From positions 2,043,542 to 2,107,541 of the forward strand of contig NW_020194519.1 in NCBI RefSeq assembly GCF_002865645.1: a stretch of 64,000 bases of DNA, in the 5' to 3' direction. The position numbers and the translations under genes were made by a program. Position 1 is the stretch's first letter. Every line of letters begins with the position of its first letter. The notes under the pieces are model-generated. The model ran no database searches. It was not told the DNA's origin and saw only the letters and a list, made by a program, of their open reading frames with translations. Positions 1 through 11,900 of the stretch are shown here, piece after piece. This stretch comes from Hyaloscypha bicolor E. Taxonomy: Eukaryota > Ascomycota > Leotiomycetes > Helotiales > Hyaloscyphaceae.

Positions 1-1067
1 GACAGGGGTTCTTAATTTGCCGCGCGGCTGCGGCTGCGGCTGTGGCTGCGCTTGTCTGACCTCTCCCCTTTTCTTTACCGAATGATTTTTTACTAATTTA
101 CCAAGACTCCCAACTTCCTCCCGCTCCCGTCTCCCGCCTCCCGCCTCGCCCATTCTTGCCCCGTAGCTAGCCAATACCAAACTATTGCGCTCGGGACGAA
201 CACGTCCTCGGAGTCGCTGCTTTCGGGCCAGTTTCCCAATGCAGGACAGCTCAGATCTCTGAGCCGCGGGCGCAATTGAGTTTCGGCGTGCCTTTCGGGC
301 CGCGAAGCTAATCTGGAAAGGTTGAAGTCTGTCGCCCGCCCTGTCCGCTTTGACTTCCATGGCCACGAGATCAACGGCGGCGTGACGAGATCAGAGCTTA
401 AGTTTAAATCAATGTCTGGTGATCCCATTCGCACCGCCTTCTCAACAAGAAGGAATGGATGGATCAACTGTATGTGTGTTCTTGCACGGTAATCGAGGAG
501 CGCAACCTGGCTATGGTCATTCACTGTCTTTGGGAATTTCGGTGTTTCAACGCAATAATAGGCTGGGCCCAATTCGATGCCCAATCTATATCGAGTGCTT
601 CTCCAGCTTAGAACTTGCCAGATCAGTTGTTCTGTATGTACATGCAGATGTCGAGCTGTGCGCGAAATTGATAGTCTTGATCTAATTGCCTATATCGTCT
701 GTCGGCTCTGTTCAATCACAACAAAACGCTTCCGATGCTGTTTTGATATCCGCGCTTCCGTTATCATCCCATCTTACCAATACAATATTGAATAAATACA
801 AGAATAACGCTTAACGAATTTGTACAGAAACATTTCGCAACCGCGTGCAAACCAAAATAATGAGCCCCCCGTGCTGCTTGTGCGTCAAACGAGGGTATGT
901 CACTCCGTGTGAAATCCCATCCGCCCCACTTTCGACGCCTATATACGCCAGAAAAGAATTCGTAAAGGTCTAATGCTGACCGAGACCGTAAAATCGACAT
1001 ATTCATAAAGAAATTCGTAATCCCATTGCTTTTTACTGTTCGTCATCACCAGACATCTTGAATCGGG
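1..1067. other. Left-edge stretch without a recognisable gene
   Basis: I see no protein I can recognise here on either strand. The first 60 bases contain a short run of GCGGCT-type triplets. The stretch directly after the stop codon of the minus-strand WOPR gene must include that gene's 3' untranslated region. A 163-residue open frame on the minus strand at 93-584 has no family features and is probably chance. Confidence 0.5.
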
Positions 1068-2477
1068 CTATGAGGTGCCCGTGCTAGCCCATTGTTGTTG
1101 AGAGGCCATATAGTGACCGTGGCCGGCGCTTGCGTTTCCAATTGGCCACATGTTTTCTTTGATATTTGAGCTGTACGGGGCAGAGTATGATGGAACAGAA
1201 GCTCTGTCATATGTGGGTTGATGGGTGGGGGTCGGCAATGACCTGTGATGCGTGTAGTTGTGGGAACTGTTGCCAGTATCCCTGAGACCACCATAGAAGC
1301 CTTGTGATGAATAACCCGAGTCATTGGTGAGCTTGGAATCCGAAGATGATGAAGAAACTCCCGAGATACCAGAGTCCATTGAACCGGCTTGCTCGGAGCT
1401 CGAAGGGCGGCGAGCAAAATTTGTCGTGACCGAAGGCATCTGCGAACGGGCAGTATCAGAACCGACCCCAATGATAGAGTTGTACCGCTGTTGCCTGTAG
1501 CCGCCAAGATCATAACTTTCCGTCTTGGGCGCTGAATATATGCCGGGAGATTGAGCGAACTGTCCACCGTAAGGAGCGGTCGCAGGGCCTTGGCCAAGGC
1601 TATCATATGGCGTGGAGTGCGTGCTGATGGCATAATTGCTAAATATGCTAGAACCAGAACCATATCCGATGGGTGGTGTTGGTAAAGACATTGGCCGATG
1701 AGCGATTGTTTGGTTGGTCATCTCATAGCCATTGCGGCCGTACGGAAATGACGTATAGACTGACCGGTCATCGATCCGATCCATCGAGTCCACCTCGTCA
1801 ATGGGCGTGCGAAAATTCTGCTTGGTGATGAGATCGGCACGTGGAGTTACATGCTGAAATCTTGGGTCTTTCGACGGCGTGGTGAACTTGTTGTTCATGA
1901 CATCGGCCACGGTGTAATATGAGACCAAGTGATGTGAAACACCCCCGACTGTAACGCTCACAGTCTTCTTAACAAGGCCTTCTTCTTTGAAGCCGTAGGA
2001 ATCGACGAGAGATCCGATCAGCGATCGTTCTGTTTCCTTGCTAAGAGAACTTGAGGTTGGTGCATCGAAGCTCGAAGCGGCGGCTGAGGCAGTGCTATAT
2101 CCTCCGCTCATTGAGTTATTCGAACTTCCAAATGGCTCCTGTTTTCCAATTCCTGGAGACCGTTTGCTGCGTTTCATGGCTCTCTTCTTCTCTCCTGGGG
2201 GAAAAGGACGTTCCAGTTCGCGGTATACAAGGAAGTTGCCCAGTATTCGACTCGGACTCCATGGCACGCCGTCTGTCCACCGCTTTATGCCAGAAGAATG
2301 TTCCTCATAGATGAAGACATTCCCGCTCTTGATCAGGCTCACTCTTTCACGGTCGTGGGGACGCCTAGCGACGTGATTGAGGGCGCCACTCAAACAAGCT
2401 TCGAAGAGAAGTAGAGCGTCCTGCGTAGAGGCGATGTGCCCGTAGAACGTCGGAGAAAGTGGCGATGCAGATGCCAT
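1068..2477 (-). CDS. ryp1: WOPR-domain (Gti1/Pac2 family) transcription factor, Ryp1/Wor1/Sge1 type
   Basis: This single-exon frame encodes 469 residues. The first half-domain of the WOPR fold is at residues 10-95, with the family signatures FYGHIASTQDALLLFEACL, HDRERVSLIKSGNVFIYEE and KRWTDGVPWSPSRILGNFL. The second half-domain is at about 150-225 (SLVDSYGFKEEGLVKKT, then GGVSHHLVSYYTV and a conserved DPRFQHVTPR). A basic KKRAMKRSKRSP stretch at 97-108 could be a nuclear signal. The rest is a disordered tail rich in Ser, Tyr and Gln, as is usual for the family. Members of this subfamily (Wor1, Ryp1, Sge1) are DNA-binding master regulators of morphological switching, dimorphism and effector or toxin expression. 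The start is the first ATG of the conserved domain and is preceded by a long non-coding region. The symbol is given by family resemblance; which of the paralogous names applies depends on the species. Confidence 0.93.
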   Translation of the reverse strand: MASASPLSPTFYGHIASTQDALLLFEACLSGALNHVARRPHDRERVSLIKSGNVFIYEEHSSGIKRWTDGVPWSPSRILGNFLVYRELERPFPPGEKKRAMKRSKRSPGIGKQEPFGSSNNSMSGGYSTASAAASSFDAPTSSSLSKETERSLIGSLVDSYGFKEEGLVKKTVSVTVGGVSHHLVSYYTVADVMNNKFTTPSKDPRFQHVTPRADLITKQNFRTPIDEVDSMDRIDDRSVYTSFPYGRNGYEMTNQTIAHRPMSLPTPPIGYGSGSSIFSNYAISTHSTPYDSLGQGPATAPYGGQFAQSPGIYSAPKTESYDLGGYRQQRYNSIIGVGSDTARSQMPSVTTNFARRPSSSEQAGSMDSGISGVSSSSSDSKLTNDSGYSSQGFYGGLRDTGNSSHNYTHHRSLPTPTHQPTYDRASVPSYSAPYSSNIKENMWPIGNASAGHGHYMASQQQWASTGTS

Positions 2478-4978
2478 GCTGAAGTTGGTATACTTGTGTT
2501 GTATGGTAGAAGTGAAGTTTGTGAGGCTATCATCAGGCGAGGTCGGCGGAGATCCCTGAAATGGAAAGGCGATGCTACAGTTGAGTGTGATGGGACACTG
2601 GGAGCAAGGTCATCAAAAAAACCTTCAGTTGGCAAGATTGTGGGAGGGCACAAGATGGAAAATAAGTTTGGATCGAGCTGCGAGCTTCGTGGTTGGAGAA
2701 GCTGGGGGGGTGTTCTGGCGGCTGTGGATCTGCCTTATGTCGCGCGATGTCGCTGGCGGGATTACAACAGAGACCGAGAAAGAAGGGAAGGGCCGAAGGT
2801 TGTTTCGACCGTGCAGATGGAGAGAGGAGCATATGTAGAACGGTAGTTCGAAGCAATGCGGAAGGGAGTAGGTCAGAGTTCCGGAGGGAGCAAGGGTACC
2901 GATGTGAGCGCTCCTTCCCTTTGTACTGCCGAGACAACCTTTGCAGGATTGGATGCGTTCAAGTTGAGCCTTATGAGGAACAGGAATCTTGGGGTAAAAG
3001 CCCAAGTCTAGCACTTTGCTTGGATTGGGCGGTGTGGGAGTATCTCTGCTCCGCTCGTAACCCCGTGTTGTTGACGCGGGACCTGCTTCGTAAAAAGATG
3101 ACCACCAGGGGAATCGAGCTCGGCAAGGGAAGCACAACAGAAGGGATATGGAAGGCGGCGACACGGAGGCCGTTTTTGGACCTTGCCAGCGTTAATTTTG
3201 ACCGAGAACTTCTGGTGTTATATGATGTGGTAGGTGCTGGATGAGGCAGGCCTGTGGGGAGGCCAGGCTAGGCTTTCAAGTGGATGAGAGACGACGATGA
3301 GGAGGGATAGCCAGGGCCTGCGACTACTGCTGGCTAGAGCCTGCAGTAGGCCCATAGTTCTCTGAGGGGTCAGGGATCACCTCCAGCCCATGCAAGCACG
3401 GAAGGGTGGCGCACAGAGGAATGGAAAGGTCCTCGCTACGGTAGCTAGGTAGGGTTTGGAGGGGAGAAAGAGCGTAGAGCGCGGAGCATCTGTGGATGGA
3501 ACATTGGAGACCGACAAGGAGCATGCTTTGGGGTGAGGGGAGGGCGAGGGCGAGAGACAAAGAACCCGCTTCAGGGCGAGGGAGACGGGGAAGGGAGGCG
3601 GCGGAGAGCTCAGATTAGCGCAGTATCCTGACTTGGCACGTCTTGAGTTGCGGTGCAGGTTTGTAGACTTCCTTCCAGCAATGCACCTGTCCATTGACCA
3701 ACGGCCCAGACTCGATGCGTGTCTGGCTGCTGGGTGACGATTGCCGATCCGCTGCGCATATCAGATTCAACCGCAGGATGGTGATAAGGCTCAGCTTGGC
3801 TGCGGCTGGGGAAGGCAAAGACAAAGATGTCATTCCCGCTGCTCCTCACCAGTGAGGTGGGTGAGGTGGGGTGGGATGCATTAAGAAGGCAAAATCTCCG
3901 AGACCTAGGAGGGAGACTGTACAGCACTCTGCTGGCACGGCTGGAAGAAGAGTCGATGCTGTACGGTACAGTATTGTAGCTCTCTTAGGCTCTCCGTCGA
4001 GAGCAGCTAGCCGTGGCACGGCAGCACAGAACAGCTGGGGTCCGCTGTGCTGACTGGCGGCCTCTAGTTGTTGTTCTACATAGTGCTCCGCAGCACAGCG
4101 AGACGATGGTGGTGTTCATGGTGTGCGGAGGCCGTTGTGAGAATTAATGAATACCGAACATGGCCACGCCAATGCCGCTGCCGCTGCCACGCCAGTGCCA
4201 TGCTCTCTCGACCAAGACTGACGAGCAAGCCGTGTTCCGTCTCGCCCATGGCCCTGCTCCAGAACTACGTACTCCGTGCTCCGTAGGTGGGTGGAAGCCG
4301 GACAGGACCCGACCCCATGATGGCGGCCATGATGGCGGCCCATGATGGAGCCAATGAGGAGTGCCGCAGACCAAAGAAATGCCCAGTCAAATCTGTCTTC
4401 CCTGAATCCATAAACACACTCCATGATTTCCATCGGTGCTTTGACGGTGAGTCGGGATTAGGGGGGGGGGACCCCAGTGAGTCGCGAGATGGCGGAGCAG
4501 CGCAACGTGGGTGCTGTGTGGCCGGCTTGCAGCTGTGTTAGTTGCGGGCGCTGGCGTACCGTATTGTCAATCTGGATATCTCCGCGAAACTGAGGTCGGT
4601 CGGGAGAACAAGGGAGCTTAAGGAACCATGCCCCTGACGACGCCGAGAAGATGGGTTGAGCCCGTGATGCGAATGCAGGCAGGGATCAGGGCACAGCATG
4701 GAAAAACCAGGTGTGGAGCGCGGACGCGCAAAGGTAGCCCGGCGCCCGCAGGAGAAGTCGGAGAGACTATGAGACTGCGAGACTGTGAGCGACGCGAGCC
4801 CAAGCAGCAGAGCAGCCGAGCAGATGCGAATCCGAACGAGAACGAGAACGCTCTCCCCCTTCTTATCATTTACAGTACAGTAACCTCCGTATGCCTCGTC
4901 TGCAACGTGCCAACGTTCGCGTCACGTTTGGGCTGCAGCACAAATTACCAGTCACAAGTTCACAAGTTCTCCCCTACC

Positions 4979-4979
<1 letters not shown>

Positions 4980-5029
<50 letters not shown>
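4980..5029. repeat. Poly-C homopolymer of 50 bases
   Basis: Fifty consecutive C residues, followed by T, four C and seven A. It produces artificial polyproline frames on the plus strand. A run this long may be misestimated by sequencing. Confidence 0.95.
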
Positions 5030-5032
<3 letters not shown>

Positions 5033-6880
5033 CCAAAAAAACATCTCGACATATTTACTGGATCGGGGCTGACCAGACCTCGCAACTGAATGCTGTACAG
5101 TACACTGGACCGCGGGCTCTACTTTTGACCGTGCTTTGCGAATAGGGGTGCCTCTGGGCCGCAGCCGTTACGAGGTTAGGGATTGCAAAGGAGCGCTACA
5201 ATCCTTCTCGGGGCTTTATAAGAGGGAGCTGCAATGACCCAGGGCGGGACGCAATCCCGCCATGGTAGTGAGGGCCTCTGCTCTGTATCTCCCATTATTG
5301 CCATTTTGTACTGTAGGACTACTGGCTGTGCAATGTTTACCAGGGGGATTCAAAGCGTATCCCATTTACCCAGCAAGCCAAGTACTTTCCAACGCCGCCG
5401 AGGACGGACTCCTTGATGATCTTAGCCATTCTGCTGTTTTGGGTGCCGCGGGCAGACAAAACAGCAGGTTACAGTCAGGAATCGTGATCGTGGGTCCTTC
5501 GCCAAAGATGTGGACAGTTACAAATGAAAGCAAAACCATCGAACTGGGAATTTCTCGCCATTATCGAGCTGTACCTTGCGGTCATGAATCCATGTCTCTC
5601 GTTCCCCGCACTCTTCCTCCACGAGCCAACAGCACTGCACTTTCGATGAGCTGTCGTTCATTTAATCTCTTTGACTTTTACACTCCATCGAAAACTGTGA
5701 TCGAAGCATGGCTGGCAGCCGAAGGGAAAGGGCTATTGGACTCTGACACAATTTCACCTGGCGACGCAAAACTTTGAGTGCTGCCTCTGCCGGCATTTCT
5801 TGCCAAAGAAGCTCTCGGCGTGGGCTAAAATTGAGCCTCCCCCACCAGTTCTCTTACTAAAGCACCATTGTTCCTCCGCTCCTGGCTCCTGGCTCCTGGC
5901 TTTGCTAAACTACTCGCTGTTGTCTTCTGCTTCAGTGAACTTCGAGCTCAGGAGGACAGTGTGGAGCTATGATCTCTGTCCAGAAAGGGAGGTTACGTTT
6001 CTTTTCGCTGCGCCGCGCGAGAGGAGAAGGAGTCTGATTTCGTGCACGACGAGTCGATTCCATGGGGAAAGATAGGGCCAAGAGTATGGAGCCGGCGTGT
6101 CTGTTGCTGTTCTTTCGAGCTTCTGGAGAACGCCCACCATTCGCCCTTTTGCTCCTCTTCCATGCTTGAGGGGCGAACTTAGCGCTGATTCATCACTCGA
6201 TGAGTGGATCTTTGGGAGGTTCCAAGCGATATCTGCGCGACATTAATTCAATCCTCCTAGCTTTCATCTTCTTCGCGTAACCGTTACATCTTGCCACGGT
6301 AAATCCTGAGATCTTCGGGCCGCATACGCACAAACGCTGCTCAGACATATGTATCTAGACAATGTCCCGAAAGGGGCTTTCCGCAGCTCCGCAAGCGCTC
6401 CCAGGACAACACGCCTCGAACAATACGGAGTAGGCAACCCGGTCGCAAGATCATCATCATCATCATCATCCGCTTGCACCCTAGGCTGGGGCTCGAGCCT
6501 TGCAAGGTAGATTTACTTCAGGGGTGATCGATTGCAACGGCGGGACTATTCTCCAGCCTGCAAACGTCGGAATCCGGCAGATGTGTCAATGGTGGTTCTC
6601 CCGGGTCTAAGGAGACCGGGGTGCATCCATGATCTTCAGGGTTCCAACTTGCATCCTGTAGGTAACAGGGATCTGCTTTGGGGCAGATCGTGAGGAGACT
6701 CAAGATCCCACATAGAAGTACGGAGTACAGTAACGGTGGGCGCTTTGGGGCTGGCCGGGCTGCAGGGCGCCATGGTCGGGAGCGATGCCAAGGAGGGCTC
6801 AGGCAGGCAGGCAGGCAGGCTAGAGGCCACGAGGAAATAGGCTGTCGCAGTGTCGAAGATTCCGAGCATGAGATGTGCTG

Positions 6881-7000
6881 CAATGCGATCCGTCGTGCGT
6901 GGCCCGTACAGTACCTGTGTGAAGGGGCCAAGGGGTGCCAAGGGGGGGGGGGGGGGGGGCAATGCGATCCGTCGTGCGTGGCCCGTACAGTACCTGTGTG
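6881..7000. repeat. 41-bp perfect direct repeat around a G18 tract
   Basis: Positions 6881-6921 and 6960-7000 are identical over 41 bases (both start CAATGCGATCCGTCG and end TACCTGTGTG). The 38-bp spacer ends in eighteen G residues. The layout suggests a local slippage or break-repair duplication. Confidence 0.95.
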
Positions 7001-7204
7001 GTCTCGGAAGGGCAGCGGGGCAAGAACGCAGAAACTCTCGGTGTCGAGGACTCGAAGCGTTCAAGGGGCGCGGTGTCGTCTGTCTTGGTGGGAATTCTCC
7101 GACTCGTCAACGCGTGTGTAGTGTGGGGCTCTTCGCCTCGCCTACGATGGTTGGACGATGACGCTCGGGTGGCGTCAAAGAATGCGAGCTGCAGCGCTGG
7201 ACCC

Positions 7205-7266
7205 CGGCCTGCCTGCCGCCCTGCCTGCCGCCCTGCCTGCCGACTTGCCTGCCGACTTGCCTGCCG
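7205..7266. repeat. Degenerate 12-bp minisatellite (CCTGCCTGCCGC type)
   Basis: About five consecutive copies of a CTGCCTGCCG-containing 12-mer, with CC and AC variants. The related tetramer GCAG/CTGC recurs at about 6800-6830 and 7327-7350. Confidence 0.85.
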
Positions 7267-7587
7267 GCCACCTGTTCTGCCCCTGGCCCCTGGCCCTGGC
7301 CCTGCTTCCCACTCCCCTGAATCCTGCCTGCCTGCCAGCCTGCCTGCGTCTAATCCTAGATCCACCAACCAAGTATCGAACATTCCGAGCTCGAATCTGC
7401 AATCTCCAAACAGCTCGCGACAGCCCTCCCTCAGTGCAGTACGGAGTACGCCCGACCTTGAGCGTATCCGGCAAGGCCTGGGCCAAGGGGCCACCAACGA
7501 AGTGCACGAGCAAGGTAGTTCAGTACGTAGTGTCAAGATGCCTTTCTCGCGTCATGGTACTGTACTACTCTCCCCCCCTCCCCCACC

Positions 7588-7667
7588 CCAAATAAAACGT
7601 AGCGTGACAAGGCTGGCACGGCCGTTCTGACGTCTGCCATACCCCGGCCGCGCTACGTTTTATTTGG
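7588..7667. repeat. 17-bp perfect inverted repeat flanked by C- and G-rich runs
   Basis: CCAAATAAAACGTAGCG at 7588-7604 is exactly complementary to 7651-7667, with a 46-bp GC-rich loop. The left arm is preceded by a C-rich run (7571-7589) and the right arm is followed by G14 (7674-7687), so the symmetry extends imperfectly to about 7571-7687. It could be a small MITE or a hairpin at the tdp1/WOPR intergenic region. I see no clear target duplication. Confidence 0.85.
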
Positions 7668-8910
7668 AATTTTGGGGGGGGGGGGGGCAGTAAGTCCAGT
7701 ACATTGACCTCTCAATGCCTCACGCCGCAAGGCTTTGGAGGGCAGGGTCTAGAAGGCAAGATCTGCGGGACGGTACGAGGCCTCGGATTCGGGACCACTA
7801 TTCCGAGTTCTTGCCCTCTTGGAAGTTCCTGTACCTTAAGGCCCCAATCAGCACCCCGTGCCCGTCAGCATTCAAATCAGTAGAGAGAAGATTGTGGCGG
7901 ATCACTGACGATCGTGAAGACGAGCGTTTCAACCCGAATTCTCAATAATGCTTCAACAGAACAACTGGCGGCGACAAAGGCTGAAAGTTCATGCTCAAAA
8001 CGTAACTTTTCACGGGAACCTAGCCGACTCCGGGATGCTCAGTTCAGCTCGGTGCAATGGCAGCAGCTACTTCTACTGTTGCTTTTCCGCAATACTGACT
8101 GGTCCCAAGATTCGTAGAGCGGCACATTTCTTCGAGCATCGACCGTTCCCTTTCCTCTCGAGCCCTGCACATAAGTCCCTTTCTATGATGATGTGGCTGT
8201 TTCCCCAGACATTCGCCCTGCAGCCGGGTGCCCGCGACGCGCCGTCGAAATCCTTGGATGTGCATGTGCCACAGTTGCGAGATCCTCCAATGTACAGAAC
8301 AGTGTGGTTATGGTAGCAAAGAACACTTCAAAGCTTCCCCACACATGTCCCTAACGTCAGCGATGTCGGGGATCAGGTCCTATCCTCTTTCAAATCCCCG
8401 ACAAGGGCAAATTTTTAATCAGTAGGATATGCCCAACTTCACCACTAGATGGCCGAGTACCTGACCTTGTCCTTTCGGCTCATTTGAATATTTCGCTTTG
8501 CAACATCAACCATGTTCATAGAAGGAGGAGTCCAATGAAAGTGAAAGTGAGAGTGTGTACTTGTTAGTTCCCAGGGCCCTGCCAGCTTGGCCTTCGGCCC
8601 GGTCAACCTCTTTCAACGATTCATCGACACACTCACAAGTCGGAAGCTGCCTAGTGCCCCTTTACCATTGCACACTGGATATATCTACGCATGAACTTGC
8701 CTCCACATCTGCGAGACTGCGATCCACTGTTTGATGAACGCCTCAGTCCTCCAGCCTCCGCCTTTGCCCTTGAGTCGTGGTCAAAGGAGAAAACAACTTG
8801 ATTTTGGGGCTGGACTCCATGAGATACAGTCTTCCGTGTCGATTTTACCCCTTCTGGGCTATCACTGTTCTCTTCCTCCGTTCTCTCGGGATGTTAGAGC
8901 ACCCATGGGC

Positions 8911-11900
8911 TCAATTTCCTTGTTGTTCGCTGTAAAACCATGGTCTCCGGCCTTGATATTCTTCTCCCGGTATAACCATGGGCACTGGTATATATCCGTC
9001 GAAGACAGACATATCAAATCCATCTGCGACTCCGGCTCCAGCACCTGTCGAGGTTTCTGCGGGGAGCGCAGATGATGGTACCGGAATAACAACACCACAC
9101 TCCCAATTTCTAATGTTGATCTTGGCTTTTTTGGTTGTGTTGTCTTTCACTAAACGACCCCTGGAAGCACTCAACATCAATTAGGTTTCTAAGCATTCAC
9201 ACGTCTCTCCCCCTTGAGTGGCAGCCTTGGCGAAGACGGTGCGAGGGGCCTGGCAACCTTCAATTGAGCCACTGGCATTTGAGTGTTGAATGGCTCGGCC
9301 GTCAAGTTTAACACCCGAATGGCGAGTGGGGCGGAAAGAGCAGCGCAAGTCTCGAAAGATATAAAGTCGACAGGCCAAGGGCAGAAAGTGGCATGTGCTC
9401 TGTTGCAACAATCGCTTTCAAGGGGGAGACATAATCAGGATATTGGATCGACGTACCAAGCGCTTTCAGATAAATTGTGACTTCCCACATACGCCCAAGC
9501 CACGTGGCCACGTAAATTCGCTCTCTCTGACCTTACAAATATCATCTTGCTGTGCATCAGCAAGCCCTTTCGGTGGCTTTTGCAGTCCCGCATGAGAGCT
9601 CGCGGAAAAGTGCTGGAATTCCAATATTTCGGTTGAAAGCAAATGGTTCCAGCGCCCTGGCACCTCATCAGCTTAGCCTGGCTTGAACTTGGGAGCCCCT
9701 TCCGAAGAGTCACTTACATCAACGCCACCCTTGCTCATTTGCACTGTCTCGCGCAAGGGGAAGTAGATTCGGCAACGGCTTCTCACCCCATCCGCAACTC
9801 TAAGCTCCACTTCAGAATCCAACCCCTTCTTCTTTGGGGGTTTATGGGTGCGCCATTCATATTCAGTTAAGCCGTCGTCACCTCCATCTCCACATCAGCT
9901 TGTAGACCGACTTGGTGGGAACACTCCATTTTCTGGACTTGTGACAATGCAGATATCGACGTGGTTTACCCAGACACGTAGCATCCCAGGAAAAGGTTCA
10001 GAAGGGAACAGAAATTGGAAATACCTTGCGCTGCTAAGTACATGGACTTCAGGAAATTTTCGTTAAGATGGCCAATGGATGCAGCCTAAGCTCCACATCA
10101 GTACGGGATCTCCCTCGCGGGTCGAGTTTCATACCAGAAAGTCAATATTGAGTTCATCTTCGGTATTCAAGCCGAGGTCTCGAACCGCTTTGCCAAGGCC
10201 ACAAAGCCCTGTTGTTGACATCTGCATGCCAATATGGTGCGATCCTCCACTTTCAGCAAGTCAGGGTGGTATTCGGCATCCAGAGATGTATGCCTGGGTC
10301 TTACATGGAATGGACAAAGGCCAGGTGGGCTGTTCGAGAGAAATCAAACCTCCTCATGCTCTCGATTTGAGGTTTGTCAAGGCCCATTGCGCGTAAGAAG
10401 TGAAGCAGCTCCTCCCCAAATGGCGTGAGTTTCTTGAGGTCCGTCTCCTGCCCATCTGGGAGCCGCGGAAGGTCAATCAGAAAACAGATCTAGTAGTACT
10501 TTTAGCTATATATAAAGACGCTAGAATTGGTAGGATTACGCACATTTTCCAGACAACCCGTTTCGCCCCAGTCGTAAGGTGTCAGATTTGCTGATGGAAT
10601 TACGACTCGGAGGTGGGTTTTATGAGCCAATAGCATTAGCTTGGAGTGCATACAATTTACATTGCCATCCATAGCCGGAAAGCAGAAGCGGAAGTGTTTG
10701 GGGGCTCCGGAAGCCCAATTCTGTTTCTACTCTGAGTAAGCAAAGGCACAGTGCTATCGTATAACCAAGCTAAAGAGGCACGAGCTCTCGCTTGAGAAAT
10801 GTACGGAGGCAGAAAGCAATATTCACTTACTTGAGCTTCATCCTTTGCTTGTAGAACCCAAACGACCTTTGTCTTAACATCAAGCTTGCTAATGACCCCT
10901 ACTCGGATGCATGGATTAGCATTGCCTACACGGAACGAATGTCTTTTAAGGTCGAGACAAGGTTTGTTTTGTTTTGTTTTGTTTTGTTTTGTTTTGTTTT
11001 GTTTTGGGGGTGATCGTCAAGACATGTGTGAAGAAGTGACCAAGTCGTAAATTCTCCAAAGTGATGAACGGGGGCTCGACGTTTGAGGACCTACAATCTG
11101 CATCTATCTGGAAAGAGCTAAGGACGGCAAGCTCAAGATCACTGCTCTGCAACACCTCTTCGATTTTGATATCATCCCCCTTTCGGTCGTATCCAAAAAC
11201 CCAAGTTTTCTTGGCTGTGCCGTCAGGATACTGAATGCCAGATAAGTTGAGAGCCTCTGCCTGGGCCTTACTGGAAAGGTGTTGTCGTGGTTTAGTAACG
11301 TATGGAATTTCGGGGCTAGTATCCGCTGGTGAGGTCGAGGGCTCCTGTAATGAAGTTTGTCGGATCCCAAATGTCTTTTTGCCATGCTGTGGATGATTTG
11401 GCATTCCATCCTCAATGAATGCAGAGTTGGGATCAAGTGGCCTACTCAGCACAGTCTTCGCGTTTCTTCTGAGTAATGGCTTGGGAACATTCGCAAGCCC
11501 GTCCTTTACTTGTCGCGTGCAATCTTGAGATGGGACTGGGGATTTCGATGCCTTTCGTTTCTGGGTAGGACCAGCGCTCGTGGAAGCATCTTCGTCTCCT
11601 TTTCTTCGTAAAGCAGCCCTTGCCAAGCGCTCAGCTTCCATTTCCTTCCGGTTAAGCCCGAGCAGCCCTGCAGCGACGGGGGTGGCCTCCCTCTGGGTTC
11701 CAGACAAGAGCTGCACGGGTGTGGGCAAGTCTATAGTAGTCTTGTGGGTCTCTTCTGGGAGTGGCTGTGGTGTCTGGTTGGCATTGGGTCTCGTAGACCT
11801 GGGCTTATCGAGATCGTCATCGTCCTGTTCATCGCTATCGTCGATGAGAATAACATCATTTTGTGGCTCTGGTGACATCAAGGACAGGGCAATCGCCTTT

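Larger units (their letters stand above)
2478..8910. other. 6.4-kb intergenic region upstream of the WOPR gene
   Basis: This is the 5' side of the WOPR gene (minus) and the 3' side of tdp1 (minus), so most of it is available as leader and promoter of the WOPR gene. Family members such as Wor1 and Ryp1 are known for long, heavily regulated upstream regions. Both strands carry many short overlapping open frames with skewed composition but no recognisable domain. It is dense in simple sequence: C50 at 4980, an ATC run near 6449, GCAG and CTGC runs at 6800-6830 and 7200-7265, G18 at 6942 and G14 at 7674. The motif TACGGAGTA occurs at 6424, 6719 and 7440. A 171-residue plus-strand frame at 5262-5777 starts with a hydrophobic segment but matches nothing I know. 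Confidence 0.6.

Noticed and set aside
4628..5145. Overlapping frames encoding polyproline
   Set aside because: The proline comes only from the C50 homopolymer; nothing else in the frames looks coding.
5262..5777. 171-residue plus-strand frame with a hydrophobic N-terminus
   Set aside because: No known family, no conserved motif and unusual composition; its length is within chance for this GC-balanced region. Transcript evidence would be needed to call a secreted orphan.
6820..7630. Long open frames on both strands (up to 238 residues)
   Set aside because: They are produced by GC-rich minisatellites and G tracts, overlap each other on opposite strands, and show no domain.
10946..11094. Extension of tdp1 exon 1 through the GTTTT repeat
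   Set aside because: The open frame continues, but the translation loses family similarity exactly at a GT donor, and the next exon restores the SSFQ...DWxxSKLD block in phase.
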